Source: Candidatus Kuenenia stuttgartensis (lineage in GTDB: Bacteria > Planctomycetota > Planctomycetia > Isosphaerales > Isosphaeraceae). From it: a DNA stretch of 64,000 nucleotides. The notes below the pieces were generated by a model. The model was not told the DNA's origin, ran no database searches, and was given only the letters and a program-made list of their open reading frames with translations. The translations under genes and the position numbers were made by a program. The stretch covers positions 62,001-126,000 of the forward strand of contig CAMBEP010000006.1 in assembly GCA_945865635.1 (NCBI GenBank). The letters run 5' to 3'. Positions 36,549 to 45,372 of this stretch are shown one piece after another (position 1 is the first letter of the stretch; each line of letters begins with the position of its first letter).

Positions 36549-37513
36549 TCCGGATAAAGCGAAGTCGAAAGATATCGCTCGCCAAGGTCGGGCAGAATCA
36601 CCACAATGCGCTTGCCCGCCGCTTCCGGGCGTTTGGCAATCTGAAGTGCTGCGGCTGCGGCGGCCCCGCACGAGATACCAACCAGCATTCCCTCTTGCTT
36701 GGCCAGCAATCGGGCTGTTTCGAAGGAAACTTCGTCCGAAACGGTGATCACTTCGTCAATGATCGTCGTATTTAGTACATCGGGAATAAAACCTGCCCCG
36801 ATGCCCTGAATCCCGTGACGCCCAGGTTTCACAGGCTGGCCCGAAAGCATCTGCGTCAGTACCGGGGAGTTCACAGGCTCGACCGCAACCACCTTCAGGT
36901 TTGGCAAGCGGCTCTTGAGCACTTCGCCGCAGCCGGTAATTGTGCCGCCTGTGCCCACACCGCAAACGAGATAATCCAGATTTCCGCCCGTGTCGTTCCA
37001 GATCTCCTCGGCCGTCGTCTTGCGGTGGATGTCCGGATTGGCTGGATTCTTAAACTGCTGCGGCATATAGGCATTGTGTGTGCAGGCCACAATCTCCTCA
37101 GCCCGCCGCACTGCGCCCGGCATGCCCTCAGCCGCGGGTGTCAATACAATCTCCGCTCCAAACGCCTTCAAAAGCCGCCGCCGCTCTAGACTCATGCTCT
37201 CAGGCATCGTGACCATCAACCGGTATCCACGAGCCGCACAGGTAAAGGCCAGGCCAATGCCCGTGTTGCCACTCGTCGGTTCGATAATCAAGGTGTCTGG
37301 CTTGATCAGACCCGCTGCTTCTGCCTCGTTGATCATGTTCACCCCAATTCGGTCCTTCACAGACCAAAGTGGGTTGAAATTCTCCAACTTGGCCAGCACC
37401 TCACCCACACAGCCTGTTGCTGTCCGGCGCAGGCGAATCAGCGGGGTATTACCGATGCACTGGGTGATGTCGTCGTAGATTCTTCCGCGCAAGGGCTTTA
37501 CTGTATTGGGCAT
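36545..37513 (-). CDS. cysK: Cysteine synthase (O-acetylserine sulfhydrylase family)
   Basis: 322 residues. PLP enzyme forming cysteine from O-acetylserine and sulfide. [11 protein letters not shown] carries the PLP-binding Lys (usually N-P-G-G/L/S-S-V-K-D-R; the Trp is unusual), [12 protein letters not shown] is the substrate loop, [10 protein letters not shown] binds the PLP phosphate, and [12 protein letters not shown] and [12 protein letters not shown] are CysK-type signatures. The [10 protein letters not shown] segment favours CysK over CysM. First gene of the minus-strand cluster; its stop overlaps the JAMM start by four bases (ATGA). Confidence 0.94.
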   Translation of the reverse strand: MPNTVKPLRGRIYDDITQCIGNTPLIRLRRTATGCVGEVLAKLENFNPLWSVKDRIGVNMINEAEAAGLIKPDTLIIEPTSGNTGIGLAFTCAARGYRLMVTMPESMSLERRRLLKAFGAEIVLTPAAEGMPGAVRRAEEIVACTHNAYMPQQFKNPANPDIHRKTTAEEIWNDTGGNLDYLVCGVGTGGTITGCGEVLKSRLPNLKVVAVEPVNSPVLTQMLSGQPVKPGRHGIQGIGAGFIPDVLNTTIIDEVITVSDEVSFETARLLAKQEGMLVGISCGAAAAAALQIAKRPEAAGKRIVVILPDLGERYLSTSLYPE

Positions 37514-37805
37514 AGATCTGTTTCCACTGAGGCTGACATCTGATTTTTATCCTGACTTGCTGACCACGGTTTCATGATTTGGCCCGGATAAGAATTACGA
37601 CTGGTTTTCGCACAATATCGCAGCGCCAGATTTGGGTCAAGATGATATCCTATTGATTCTACTGGTTCCCTCCACTTCTAGCACGATTTATCAGTCTTTG
37701 TTATTCTAGATTCCATAACCCGCCCTGATCGGTGCATTCGCTAATCCCTTGCGGAATTACTCAACCCCACCCTTCTTCTGAAAAATTGCCAAGGTCTCTT
37801 CCGCC

Positions 37806-38996
37806 ATGATCCAGAACTCCAGACGGCTTTATCGTTTCGCGGCACTTGGCCTCTGCGGCCTGATCCCCACAATCGTTGCTGTGGTAGACGTCCCCACAAA
37901 ACCTGCCCAAATCATCAGCGGACACACCGACCCAGTCTATGGACTGGCCTTCACCGCCGATGGCAAGCAGCTCGTCAGCGGCGCTTTTGACAAGACGATT
38001 CGTGTCTGGGATGTCGCGACCGGAAAGGAGTCGGCCAAGCTCGAAGGCCACACAGATCTCGTCCTTTCCGTCGCCATCAGCCCCGACGGAAAAAAGATTC
38101 TTTCAGGTTCGCTCGATAAGTCCATCAGGCTCTGGGATTTCCCAGGCTCCGTCGCAATCCTTACACCTGCTCCGCCAGCAAAACCCGCTGAGCCCCCAAA
38201 AAAAACCGAAACCAAGCCGGCAGATGCCAAAAAAGAGGCCGCCAAACCTGCTGATCCAGCCAAAAAAGACGCAGTGAAAAAAGAAGCCGCCAAGAAAGAA
38301 GAACCCAAAAAGGCCGAGCCCGCAGCCAAGCCGGCCGCCCCGCCCGCCCCACCGGCCGCACCGGCTGGCCCGGTCGTCCTGGCTGGCTCCGGCGGCCAGG
38401 TCTATTGCGTTGCGTTTTTTCCTGACGGCCAAAGAGCCGTCAGCGGAGCTGCCGACAAGGCTCTCAGAATCTGGGATCTCGCCAAAAAGACCCCCATCAA
38501 GGCCGTCGAAAAAGCCGCTGAAAACACCATCTATAGCGTTGCCGTCAGCCCCAAGGGCGACCTGATCGCCACCGCGGGCGACGACAAACTTGTAAAATTC
38601 TTCCAGCCCGCCGATGGAAAGGAACTGCGAAAGGCCGCTGGTCATACCGCAGCCGTCTACACCGTAGCATTCAGCCCCGATGGGGCCAAGCTTGCCTCGG
38701 GCTCTGTGGATAAAACGGTCAGGATCTGGAACGTGGCCGACGCAAAGGAACTCGCCAAGCTCAGCGGCCATCCGGACGACGTCTATTCCCTCAATTTCAG
38801 TAAGGACGGAACCCGCCTGGCGTCTGCCGGATATGCTGGCAATGTTCTGGTCTGGGATCTTGCCTCATCCAAAGAGAAATTCCGGATCAAGCTTCCGCCC
38901 AGCACCCAGGCCTATACCGTTGCGTTTGCCCCTGATGGCAAGCGAGTCGCAGTAGGGGCGTCCGATGCTAAAATCTATCTTTTCGATATCCCCTGA
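37806..38996 (+). CDS. WD40-repeat protein with Lys/Ala/Pro-rich linker, exported
   Basis: 396 residues. A hydrophobic N-terminus (residues 7-27) suggests a signal peptide or anchor. WD40 blades are clear: GHTDPVYGLAFTADGKQLVSGAFDKTIRVWD, GHTDLVLSVAISPDGKKILSGSLDKSIRLWD, then after a linker further units ending IRIWD-type (LRIWDL, VRIWNV, VLVWDL) and a last AYTVAFAPDGKRVAVG blade, for about seven in total, a full propeller. Between blades 2 and 3 lies a linker of roughly 75 residues built of Lys/Ala/Glu/Pro repeats (about 120-195), unusual inside a propeller. Such proteins occur widely in planctomycetes, often encoded with cytochrome-domain proteins; partner unknown here. Confidence 0.88.
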   Translation: MIQNSRRLYRFAALGLCGLIPTIVAVVDVPTKPAQIISGHTDPVYGLAFTADGKQLVSGAFDKTIRVWDVATGKESAKLEGHTDLVLSVAISPDGKKILSGSLDKSIRLWDFPGSVAILTPAPPAKPAEPPKKTETKPADAKKEAAKPADPAKKDAVKKEAAKKEEPKKAEPAAKPAAPPAPPAAPAGPVVLAGSGGQVYCVAFFPDGQRAVSGAADKALRIWDLAKKTPIKAVEKAAENTIYSVAVSPKGDLIATAGDDKLVKFFQPADGKELRKAAGHTAAVYTVAFSPDGAKLASGSVDKTVRIWNVADAKELAKLSGHPDDVYSLNFSKDGTRLASAGYAGNVLVWDLASSKEKFRIKLPPSTQAYTVAFAPDGKRVAVGASDAKIYLFDIP

Positions 38997-39046
38997 TCAG
39001 CGATCGCCCCCACCCAAAACAACTCATAACCCAACATAAGACCGAT

Positions 39047-39093
39047 AAAACCGTTTCTCAACGAGACTCTCTCGCTTTGTGAGGAACGGTTTT
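39047..39093 (+). terminator. Terminator hairpin after WD40 gene
   Basis: 14-bp stem (39047-39060 with 39080-39093, one G-U pair) enclosing a further 5-bp stem, followed by CAGGTGTTTTG. About 50 nt after the WD40 stop. Confidence 0.6.
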
Positions 39094-39589
39094 CAGGTGT
39101 TTTGAATCTGGTCTCTCCCAAATGATGGCAATGAGAGATGGTGAATTTCTGTTTGCAGGCAATGATTTAGAGCCTGTCATTGACCTATGTTTATAGTTTG
39201 AGCAGCCATGAACGACACTTTTTCCACCGATGCCCGAGGTATCTCAAGCATGTCGCCGGTGGTTGAGCGAGGAAACACACAAAGTGCCATTTTTCCATGA
39301 TTTCAACGCACCCTGAAACGGTTCCACCCTTGGCAATGTGCTCATTGACATCGCGTAAATTTTACCTGGGGCGATCTGTATGCAAATAGGCAGACCGTTG
39401 ATCCCGCCAGAAACTATAGAGATCATTGTCTGTTATTGCAACGGCTCGCCTGGCAAATAACGACATAAGCTCCGTTTAAATCCTTGATTCGTGATCGAAA
39501 GCCACTAGAATAATGGATGGTAATACAAGAAAGGTCGAAAATATGTCGGCCCTTGGCTCTGTAACGGTACAAATTCTGGACCCTTTAAA
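39094..39589. other. Leader region before kinase gene
   Basis: Roughly 500 nt with no plausible gene and no recognised RNA. It probably holds the promoter of the kinase gene, but no clear sigma-70 boxes stand out. Confidence 0.4.
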
Positions 39590-42500
39590 ATGTCTCAGAC
39601 CCGATTCTCTGATGATCCCGACGAAGAATCGGAATCTCCCGAGTCTGATAAAACGCTTGCCATTCCTGTTGATGCAACAATGCATGTCAGTCTAGGGCCG
39701 GGCTCTGGGCTGATGGACGACACATTGATCTCTGCGGATGGGACATTGGGTTTTAATCGTCCGGGTGATCGAATTCAGGCTGGGGATGATTCCCTGAGTC
39801 AGGCCCTTGGTTCGTCGTCTGTGATTCGTTACCAGATCGGTGCCGAGATCGGTCGTGGTGGCATGGGTGTGGTCTATGAAGCTTGGGACGCCCAGCTCCA
39901 GCGCCCCGTGGCCATCAAGGTGCTTCCGCTTGAATCAAAAAACAAGCCAAGCGTGGTTCAGCGATTTCTTGGGGAAGCGAAAATCACCGGCCGATTGCAG
40001 CATTCCGGGATTGTCTGCATTCACGAGCTGGGCCACCTCTCTGATGCACGCCCATTTTTTGTCATGAATCTGGTTCGCGGCGAGACCCTCCAGCAACTTC
40101 TGGCGGATCTCCATAATCCGAAAAATAACTTCGGCCGCCAGCTCTTCATTTTTGAAAAAATTTGTGAAGCGGTCGCCTATGCCCATGCCAGGAATGTAAT
40201 CCATCGCGACCTGAAACCTTCAAACATCATGGTGGGCGACTTCGGCGAAGTGATTGTCATGGATTGGGGCCTGGCCAAAATTCTTGGCGAGCCCGAGCTT
40301 CCGTCACATTCTGACGAAGTTCAACCGCTCAACGCTTTCAACGCCGAGACCATCGGGCTAAAACTCACCGATTCTGAACACAGCCGACTGGAAACATTAA
40401 TCGGAACCGTCTTTGGAACACCGTCCTATCTCTCCCCGGAGCAGGCACGCGGCGAGACCGACCAGATTGGCCAGCAGTCCGACGTCTTTGGCCTGGGAAG
40501 CATGCTTTGTGAGATTCTCACCGGTAAGGCACCTTATACCGGCTCTAGTGTGATTTCCATCTTCAAGAAGGCTGTCAGTGGCGAGATTCAGGACGCCATG
40601 AGGCGTCTGGACGAATCCCCTGTCCCGCTTGAGCTCATCAACATCGCCAAAAGCTGCCTCGCGGTCAACAAGGCTGATCGTCCCGCCCATGCCGGTGTCG
40701 TGGCCCAGTCGATTTCTGCTTATCTGCAATCCGAACAAAGGCGTGCAGAGCGCGATCTGGTCCGATTCTTCGACCTATCGCTCGACCTTTTCTGTATCGC
40801 CGGCAGAGAAGGTTTCTTTGAGCGAATCAACGACAACTTCTCCCGATTGCTGGGCCATACCAACGAAGAACTGACAAGCACACCGTTTATGGATTTCGTT
40901 CATCCGGACGATGTCCAGAAGACAGTTCAGGAGGTGACCAAGCTCTTGGGGGGTGCTCCAAGCATCCAGTTCATCAACCGTTATCGTCATAAAAACGGCA
41001 CTTATCTCTGGCTCGAATGGGTTGCGCTGGCAGCACCAGAAGAACAGGCCATTTATGCCGTCGCCCGCGATGTTACGAAGCGTATTGAATTTGAGGAAGA
41101 ACAGAAGCGGTCTGAACAAAGCCGCCTGCTACTGGCAGAAGTCGTCAATTCCGCCGAACTGGCCATCATCAGTACCGATCGTCAAGGCCGAATTCAGAGC
41201 TGGAACCCCGGCGCACAAAAGCTTTTGCAGTATTCTGCCGCCGAAATGGCCGGCAAGCCTCTGGAGTTCCTCACACCGAGTGGCTTGCACGATGCGGATC
41301 TCTATCACCCAGGCGATTCCAGAGCTCACAAAGAAACTCAGTGGCTGCAAAAGGGCGGTGGCCTGGTCTCAGTCTCTCTGACGATCTCGCCTGTAAAAGA
41401 CGACTCCGGACAGGTCATCGGCACTTCAAACATTGCTCGTGATATCACCGAACAGAAGCTCCAGGAAGCCCAGATTGCAAAGGCCCATGAAACTTCCAAC
41501 CTTTTGGCTTCGATCGTACAGTCGTCAGACGATGCCATCATCAGCGAAAATTTTGAAGGCATCATAAAAAGCTGGAACGCCGGTGCAGAGCGAATCTTTG
41601 GCTACCATGAAAGTGAGATTCTGGGGCAATCCATTTTACGAATCTTTCCTCCGGATCGCTTGAATGAGGCCAAACGGATCTTCGATCAATTGCGAACCGG
41701 CAAGGCGATCGACCATTTTGAAACCGTGCGGATCCACAAAGATGGCCGTCGAATTGATGTCTCTGTGACGATCTCGCCGATTTACAACTCCAGAAGTCAA
41801 TTGATCGGCATTTCCAAGGTTGCCAGGGACATCACGGAAACCAAAATCGCTCAAGCGAAACTTGAAGCCAGTCGCCGCGAACTTCTGGATCTTGCGGAAA
41901 ATGCCAATGTGGCGCTGCACTGGGTTGACCAAAATGGCCTGATCATCTGGGCAAATCAGGCCGAACTCGACCTGCTGGGATATTTAAAAGAGGAGTATAT
42001 CGGCCAACCGATTACAAAATTTCATGCCGAAGCTGATGTCATTTCCGATATCCTCAATCGACTTGGCCAGCGTCAGACCCTGGCAGGCTATGAAGCTCGT
42101 CTGATCGCCAAAGATGGCTCTATCAAATGCGTCTCGATCCATTCGAGCGTTTTTGTGGAAAATCACGAATTCAAGCACACACGATGCTTCACGACCGATA
42201 TTACGGCCCGAAAACAGAGCGAAGAGGCCTTGCGCATCAGCGAATCACGCAAGCAGGCCATGCTCAATGCCGGCTTGGACAGCATCATTACAATCGATCA
42301 TGAAGGCCGGATCGTAGATTTCAATAAGGCTGCGGAAATGAAATTTGGCTGGTCGTGTGATCAAGTCATGGGAAAGATCATGAGCAGCGTGATAATTCCG
42401 CCGGCCTATCGAGACGCTCACGAGCGTGGCCTCAGGCATTACCTGCGCACCGGAGAAGGCCCAGTTCTGGGCAAGCGCATCCAGGTCGAGGCCATGCGAT

Positions 42501-42610
42501 CTGACGGTTCCATCTTCCCCATCGAAATAAATATTTGCCTTATTGAAATCCCAAACCATCCACCGCAATTCACCGCCTTCCTTCGCGACCTCTCAGAATC
42601 AAAAAGTTGA
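39590..42610 (+). CDS. Serine/threonine protein kinase with five C-terminal PAS domains
   Basis: 1006 residues. An acidic N-terminus precedes a Hanks-type kinase domain (about 80-375): G-loop IGRGGMGVV, VAIKVLPL lysine, HRDLKPSN catalytic loop (Asp207), MDWGLAK in place of DFG (Asp225, Trp226; D-W-G is common in planctomycete kinases), GTPSYLSPEQARG activation segment. After it come five PAS units (starting near 395, 515, 640, 760 and 885) recognisable by repeated A-R-D-I-T-E/x-K-type ends (VARDVTKRIE, IARDITEQKL, VARDITETKI, TTDITARKQS). No histidine kinase, GGDEF or other output domain follows the last PAS, so the kinase at the N-terminus is the only visible output. No membrane helix is seen, so it is a cytoplasmic sensor. 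Confidence 0.92.
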   Translation: MSQTRFSDDPDEESESPESDKTLAIPVDATMHVSLGPGSGLMDDTLISADGTLGFNRPGDRIQAGDDSLSQALGSSSVIRYQIGAEIGRGGMGVVYEAWDAQLQRPVAIKVLPLESKNKPSVVQRFLGEAKITGRLQHSGIVCIHELGHLSDARPFFVMNLVRGETLQQLLADLHNPKNNFGRQLFIFEKICEAVAYAHARNVIHRDLKPSNIMVGDFGEVIVMDWGLAKILGEPELPSHSDEVQPLNAFNAETIGLKLTDSEHSRLETLIGTVFGTPSYLSPEQARGETDQIGQQSDVFGLGSMLCEILTGKAPYTGSSVISIFKKAVSGEIQDAMRRLDESPVPLELINIAKSCLAVNKADRPAHAGVVAQSISAYLQSEQRRAERDLVRFFDLSLDLFCIAGREGFFERINDNFSRLLGHTNEELTSTPFMDFVHPDDVQKTVQEVTKLLGGAPSIQFINRYRHKNGTYLWLEWVALAAPEEQAIYAVARDVTKRIEFEEEQKRSEQSRLLLAEVVNSAELAIISTDRQGRIQSWNPGAQKLLQYSAAEMAGKPLEFLTPSGLHDADLYHPGDSRAHKETQWLQKGGGLVSVSLTISPVKDDSGQVIGTSNIARDITEQKLQEAQIAKAHETSNLLASIVQSSDDAIISENFEGIIKSWNAGAERIFGYHESEILGQSILRIFPPDRLNEAKRIFDQLRTGKAIDHFETVRIHKDGRRIDVSVTISPIYNSRSQLIGISKVARDITETKIAQAKLEASRRELLDLAENANVALHWVDQNGLIIWANQAELDLLGYLKEEYIGQPITKFHAEADVISDILNRLGQRQTLAGYEARLIAKDGSIKCVSIHSSVFVENHEFKHTRCFTTDITARKQSEEALRISESRKQAMLNAGLDSIITIDHEGRIVDFNKAAEMKFGWSCDQVMGKIMSSVIIPPAYRDAHERGLRHYLRTGEGPVLGKRIQVEAMRSDGSIFPIEINICLIEIPNHPPQFTAFLRDLSESKS

Positions 42611-42870
42611 TACATGAAGAGCAGTTCTTGAACTGTCTTGGAACAAGAATCGAAATGTTTTTCTAAAAAGCACTTTGTTCTGATAATTTTGAATTCCGGA
42701 CTGGCCCGATACAAAGATGTTTGCCTGAGAGGCACTAAATTGGTTTTTCGTCGTATAAATCACACCTGAACTTACGTTTTGCCCCAACTCTGGTGGCTCA
42801 TGTTTTCCGGTGGTTTCGCAGGAAATCATCTGCCCGTAATCCGTCGATCAAATTCGTTTCGTAATTTATA
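42611..42870. other. Intergenic region between convergent genes
   Basis: About 260 nt after the kinase stop, AT-rich, no gene or RNA recognised. Ends at the terminator at 42871-42909. Confidence 0.4.
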
Positions 42871-42909
42871 AAAAAGTCGGATGGGGGGATCAAAGAATCA
42901 CCCCATCCG
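42871..42909 (-). terminator. Intrinsic terminator between convergent kinase and PpiD-like genes
   Basis: 9-bp GC-rich stem (42878-42886 with 42901-42909). On the minus strand it is followed by ACTTTTT, serving the PpiD-like gene; on the plus strand a weaker T-rich stretch (GGCTTTTAT) follows, so it may work in both directions. Confidence 0.7.
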
Positions 42910-42954
42910 TCGATTTGGCTTTTATATTTCAGGCCGTTTGATGAATCCTGGAAA

Positions 42955-45042
42955 TCAGGACTTTTTATTGGCCTTGGTGTCGCGTTCTGAGGGCGGCACC
43001 CAGTCGCTGGTCAGGCCAGCTTTTTTACGAAGTTCTTTCATCCAGATATCGCGGCCTTCCATCTCGGAATCGGCCATTGCCGACCGGACCAATCGGAGGA
43101 ATGGGCCGGTGGGGCCATAAAGCTCTTCCGGATTGACCGATTTGCGAGCCCCAAGGCTCATGACATAATAGATGCTGGTGGTCGAATTGGGCTCGACAGC
43201 CACCTGTTTGTCGCTGAGTTTGAAGGCGGCGTCCATGAGTGCCTTGCCGGGCTCGGAAAGCTCGGCAAACTGATTCTCACGTGCGGGCATTCCCGAGATT
43301 CCGGTTGCAACCTTTGCAGTCGGTGCCGTGACAATCAAGGCCCGTTTCGCGGTCGACGATTCCACTTTCAGGTCGCCGTTCTTTTTGGTCACACTTTCGG
43401 CAAAGTCCTTCGCGGCTTTTTCTGCCAGACCACGCGCTTTTTCGAGCTTCCAGTAGGCCACCACAGCAGGCTTGACCTCATCAAAGGTCGGGACCCGGGC
43501 GGGTTCGTCGGCAATCTTCCAGATCATGTAGCGGCGACCGATGATCGTCGTAAATGCGGTGGCGTCAAAATTCTTGAACGTGGTGCTGAAAATTTCTGTC
43601 GAGAAATTGTCGCCCAGATCACCAATTTCCGTGCCCAGACGGGCATCGGCAATGGCGCCCAGGGCAAGCACGGCGTCAGGGGCTGTGGCTTCCTCTTGGG
43701 AGAGCAGGCTGGTCTTTTCGTAAGTCAGCTCAAACTTCTTGGCGGAATCCACCAGCAGCTTGGAATCGTAGGTCGGGATTGGCTTGTTGCCTGCCTGACC
43801 TTCATCGCGAGCGGCTTCGTTGTCTTCTTCCACGGCCAGAATTCGGTCGGCGAACGGGTTCATGACCTCTTCGCGAACCTGACTGAATTTGAGGTCAATC
43901 TCTTCGCGGGCCTGGTCGCGGGCCAGTTCTTCGATCAAAGAAACCTTCACTTCATCCAGCGGACGAAAGCGTGGTCCGTCTGATGGAGCGGGCGGAACCT
44001 GGGAATCGGCAGTGCCTTTGGGGGTCATCTTGGCTGCTGCGTCGCCCGCGAAAAGGTCTTGCGGCAAGGGGCTCAGCTTGAGACTCTCCTCGGGTGCAAG
44101 CGGAGGCAGGCTGAAGTCGGCCTCCTTACGGCTTTCATAGGCTTCCTTGATCTTCTCGTCGCTCATCCTGGCCGTGAGTTTTGCAACAATGGTCGTCGTG
44201 TCCGCCGAGATCGCTTCAATTTGCACGCGACGTGGAATTTTGAACGCCGGTGCTGCCACTGTGCGCTTTGGCTCGGTCTGGCTGCCTTTTTCGAAGAGGG
44301 CTTTCAAATCGGCTTCAGCAGGTTCGCCGACTTGGGTCAAATAGGCATCAACCGGAAAGGCGACTGCATTGACGGAAACCGTTTCGGCCTCGGCCTTGAA
44401 ATCCTCATAGACATCAAGCGGGCTGACTTCGGTACCACCGCCAAGGGTGCGTACCTGAAGCAGGCGAAGCTGATTGCCAATGGAATTGATCAGTAGCTGG
44501 TCAGGGATTCGGGTCGTGAAAAAGGTCTGGTAAGTGGCATCCAGATCTTCATTTTTGATGGTGCCAATCCGGTCGCGGAAGGTGCGCATGGTCACCTCCG
44601 AGCCGGCCAGGCCAAGGGTTTGAAGCAGAATCTGGATCGGAGCTTCGCGGAGCCAGATCTTCGTGGCTTCATGGTTGATTGGAATGCCAAGCCTGTCGGC
44701 CTCTTTTTCGAGGATCAGGGCGTCCACAATCGAACGGTCGTCGGTGGTTCCGAAGATGGTCTGAGGGACGGGAAGTCCAATTTGAGCCGTGGCAAGTTTC
44801 AGGCTCAGGAGTTTGGTGACAAAATCATTGGCGAAGGCTCTCTGGTTGGCCATTTCGCCAATCTGGCTGGCTTTGATGTCTTTTCCGTGTAAATTTGCGA
44901 TGACTTCATCATTGTTCACGCCGCTTGGACGTGAACCAAGATAATTCATCAGACTGTCTGACACGACGAAGGCAAACATCGCCATCAGGGCGAATACGGC
45001 CAGCATTGGGCGCTGATTGCGGCGAAAAGTCTCGAACGGCAT
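42955..45042 (-). CDS. PpiD/SurA-like membrane-anchored chaperone
   Basis: 695 residues. One membrane helix near the N-terminus (MLAVFALMAMFAFVVSDSLM, about 13-32) is preceded by a short basic stretch. The next part resembles the SurA/PpiD N-terminal chaperone domain (NNDEVIANLHGKDIKASQIGEMANQ, VDALILEKEADRLGIPINHE), which binds unfolded outer-membrane proteins. The middle is charged; the late segment GRRYMIWKIADEPARVPTFDEVKPAVVAYW resembles the end of a parvulin domain, but the G-G-x-L-G core of an active parvulin is not seen, so isomerase activity is doubtful. It would act at the periplasmic face of the inner membrane. Convergent with the kinase gene and divergent from topA. Confidence 0.75.
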   Translation of the reverse strand: MPFETFRRNQRPMLAVFALMAMFAFVVSDSLMNYLGSRPSGVNNDEVIANLHGKDIKASQIGEMANQRAFANDFVTKLLSLKLATAQIGLPVPQTIFGTTDDRSIVDALILEKEADRLGIPINHEATKIWLREAPIQILLQTLGLAGSEVTMRTFRDRIGTIKNEDLDATYQTFFTTRIPDQLLINSIGNQLRLLQVRTLGGGTEVSPLDVYEDFKAEAETVSVNAVAFPVDAYLTQVGEPAEADLKALFEKGSQTEPKRTVAAPAFKIPRRVQIEAISADTTTIVAKLTARMSDEKIKEAYESRKEADFSLPPLAPEESLKLSPLPQDLFAGDAAAKMTPKGTADSQVPPAPSDGPRFRPLDEVKVSLIEELARDQAREEIDLKFSQVREEVMNPFADRILAVEEDNEAARDEGQAGNKPIPTYDSKLLVDSAKKFELTYEKTSLLSQEEATAPDAVLALGAIADARLGTEIGDLGDNFSTEIFSTTFKNFDATAFTTIIGRRYMIWKIADEPARVPTFDEVKPAVVAYWKLEKARGLAEKAAKDFAESVTKKNGDLKVESSTAKRALIVTAPTAKVATGISGMPARENQFAELSEPGKALMDAAFKLSDKQVAVEPNSTTSIYYVMSLGARKSVNPEELYGPTGPFLRLVRSAMADSEMEGRDIWMKELRKKAGLTSDWVPPSERDTKANKKS

Positions 45043-45372
45043 ACTGCGACCTCATGTGGCGGACGCTTGTTTTGGAAAATTCCGAGCAAGTTCGGTGTAT
45101 CCTTGAATAGGACAAAGTAGCCAATTCTCTCGGAAAAGGCAAGTCTAAGCATCAACATGTTTCAAAACAGTCCCTCTTGACATCGTCCGTTTTAATGGAT
45201 AATCCATCAAAGGGAACGTCTCATGCGAATGGACGCCAGAGCGTCGATGTTTTCTCAAATCCACCGATTCAATCGATGGCGTTCTGCTGGAAAAGATCTT
45301 GAAATGCATACCCGCCTGGGGGTTGCAACCTGTTGAGATCAAGGCCCCTTCAGATAGAGAAGGTAAGTCACC
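45043..45372. promoter_or_regulatory. Divergent intergenic region with probable topA promoter
   Basis: Between PpiD-like (minus) and topA (plus). A TTGACA at 45177-45182 is followed 15 nt later by GATAAT (45198-45203), alternatively 17 nt later by TAATCC, a good sigma-70 pair oriented to topA. It would leave a leader of about 160 nt. No RNA element is recognised in the leader. Confidence 0.5.
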
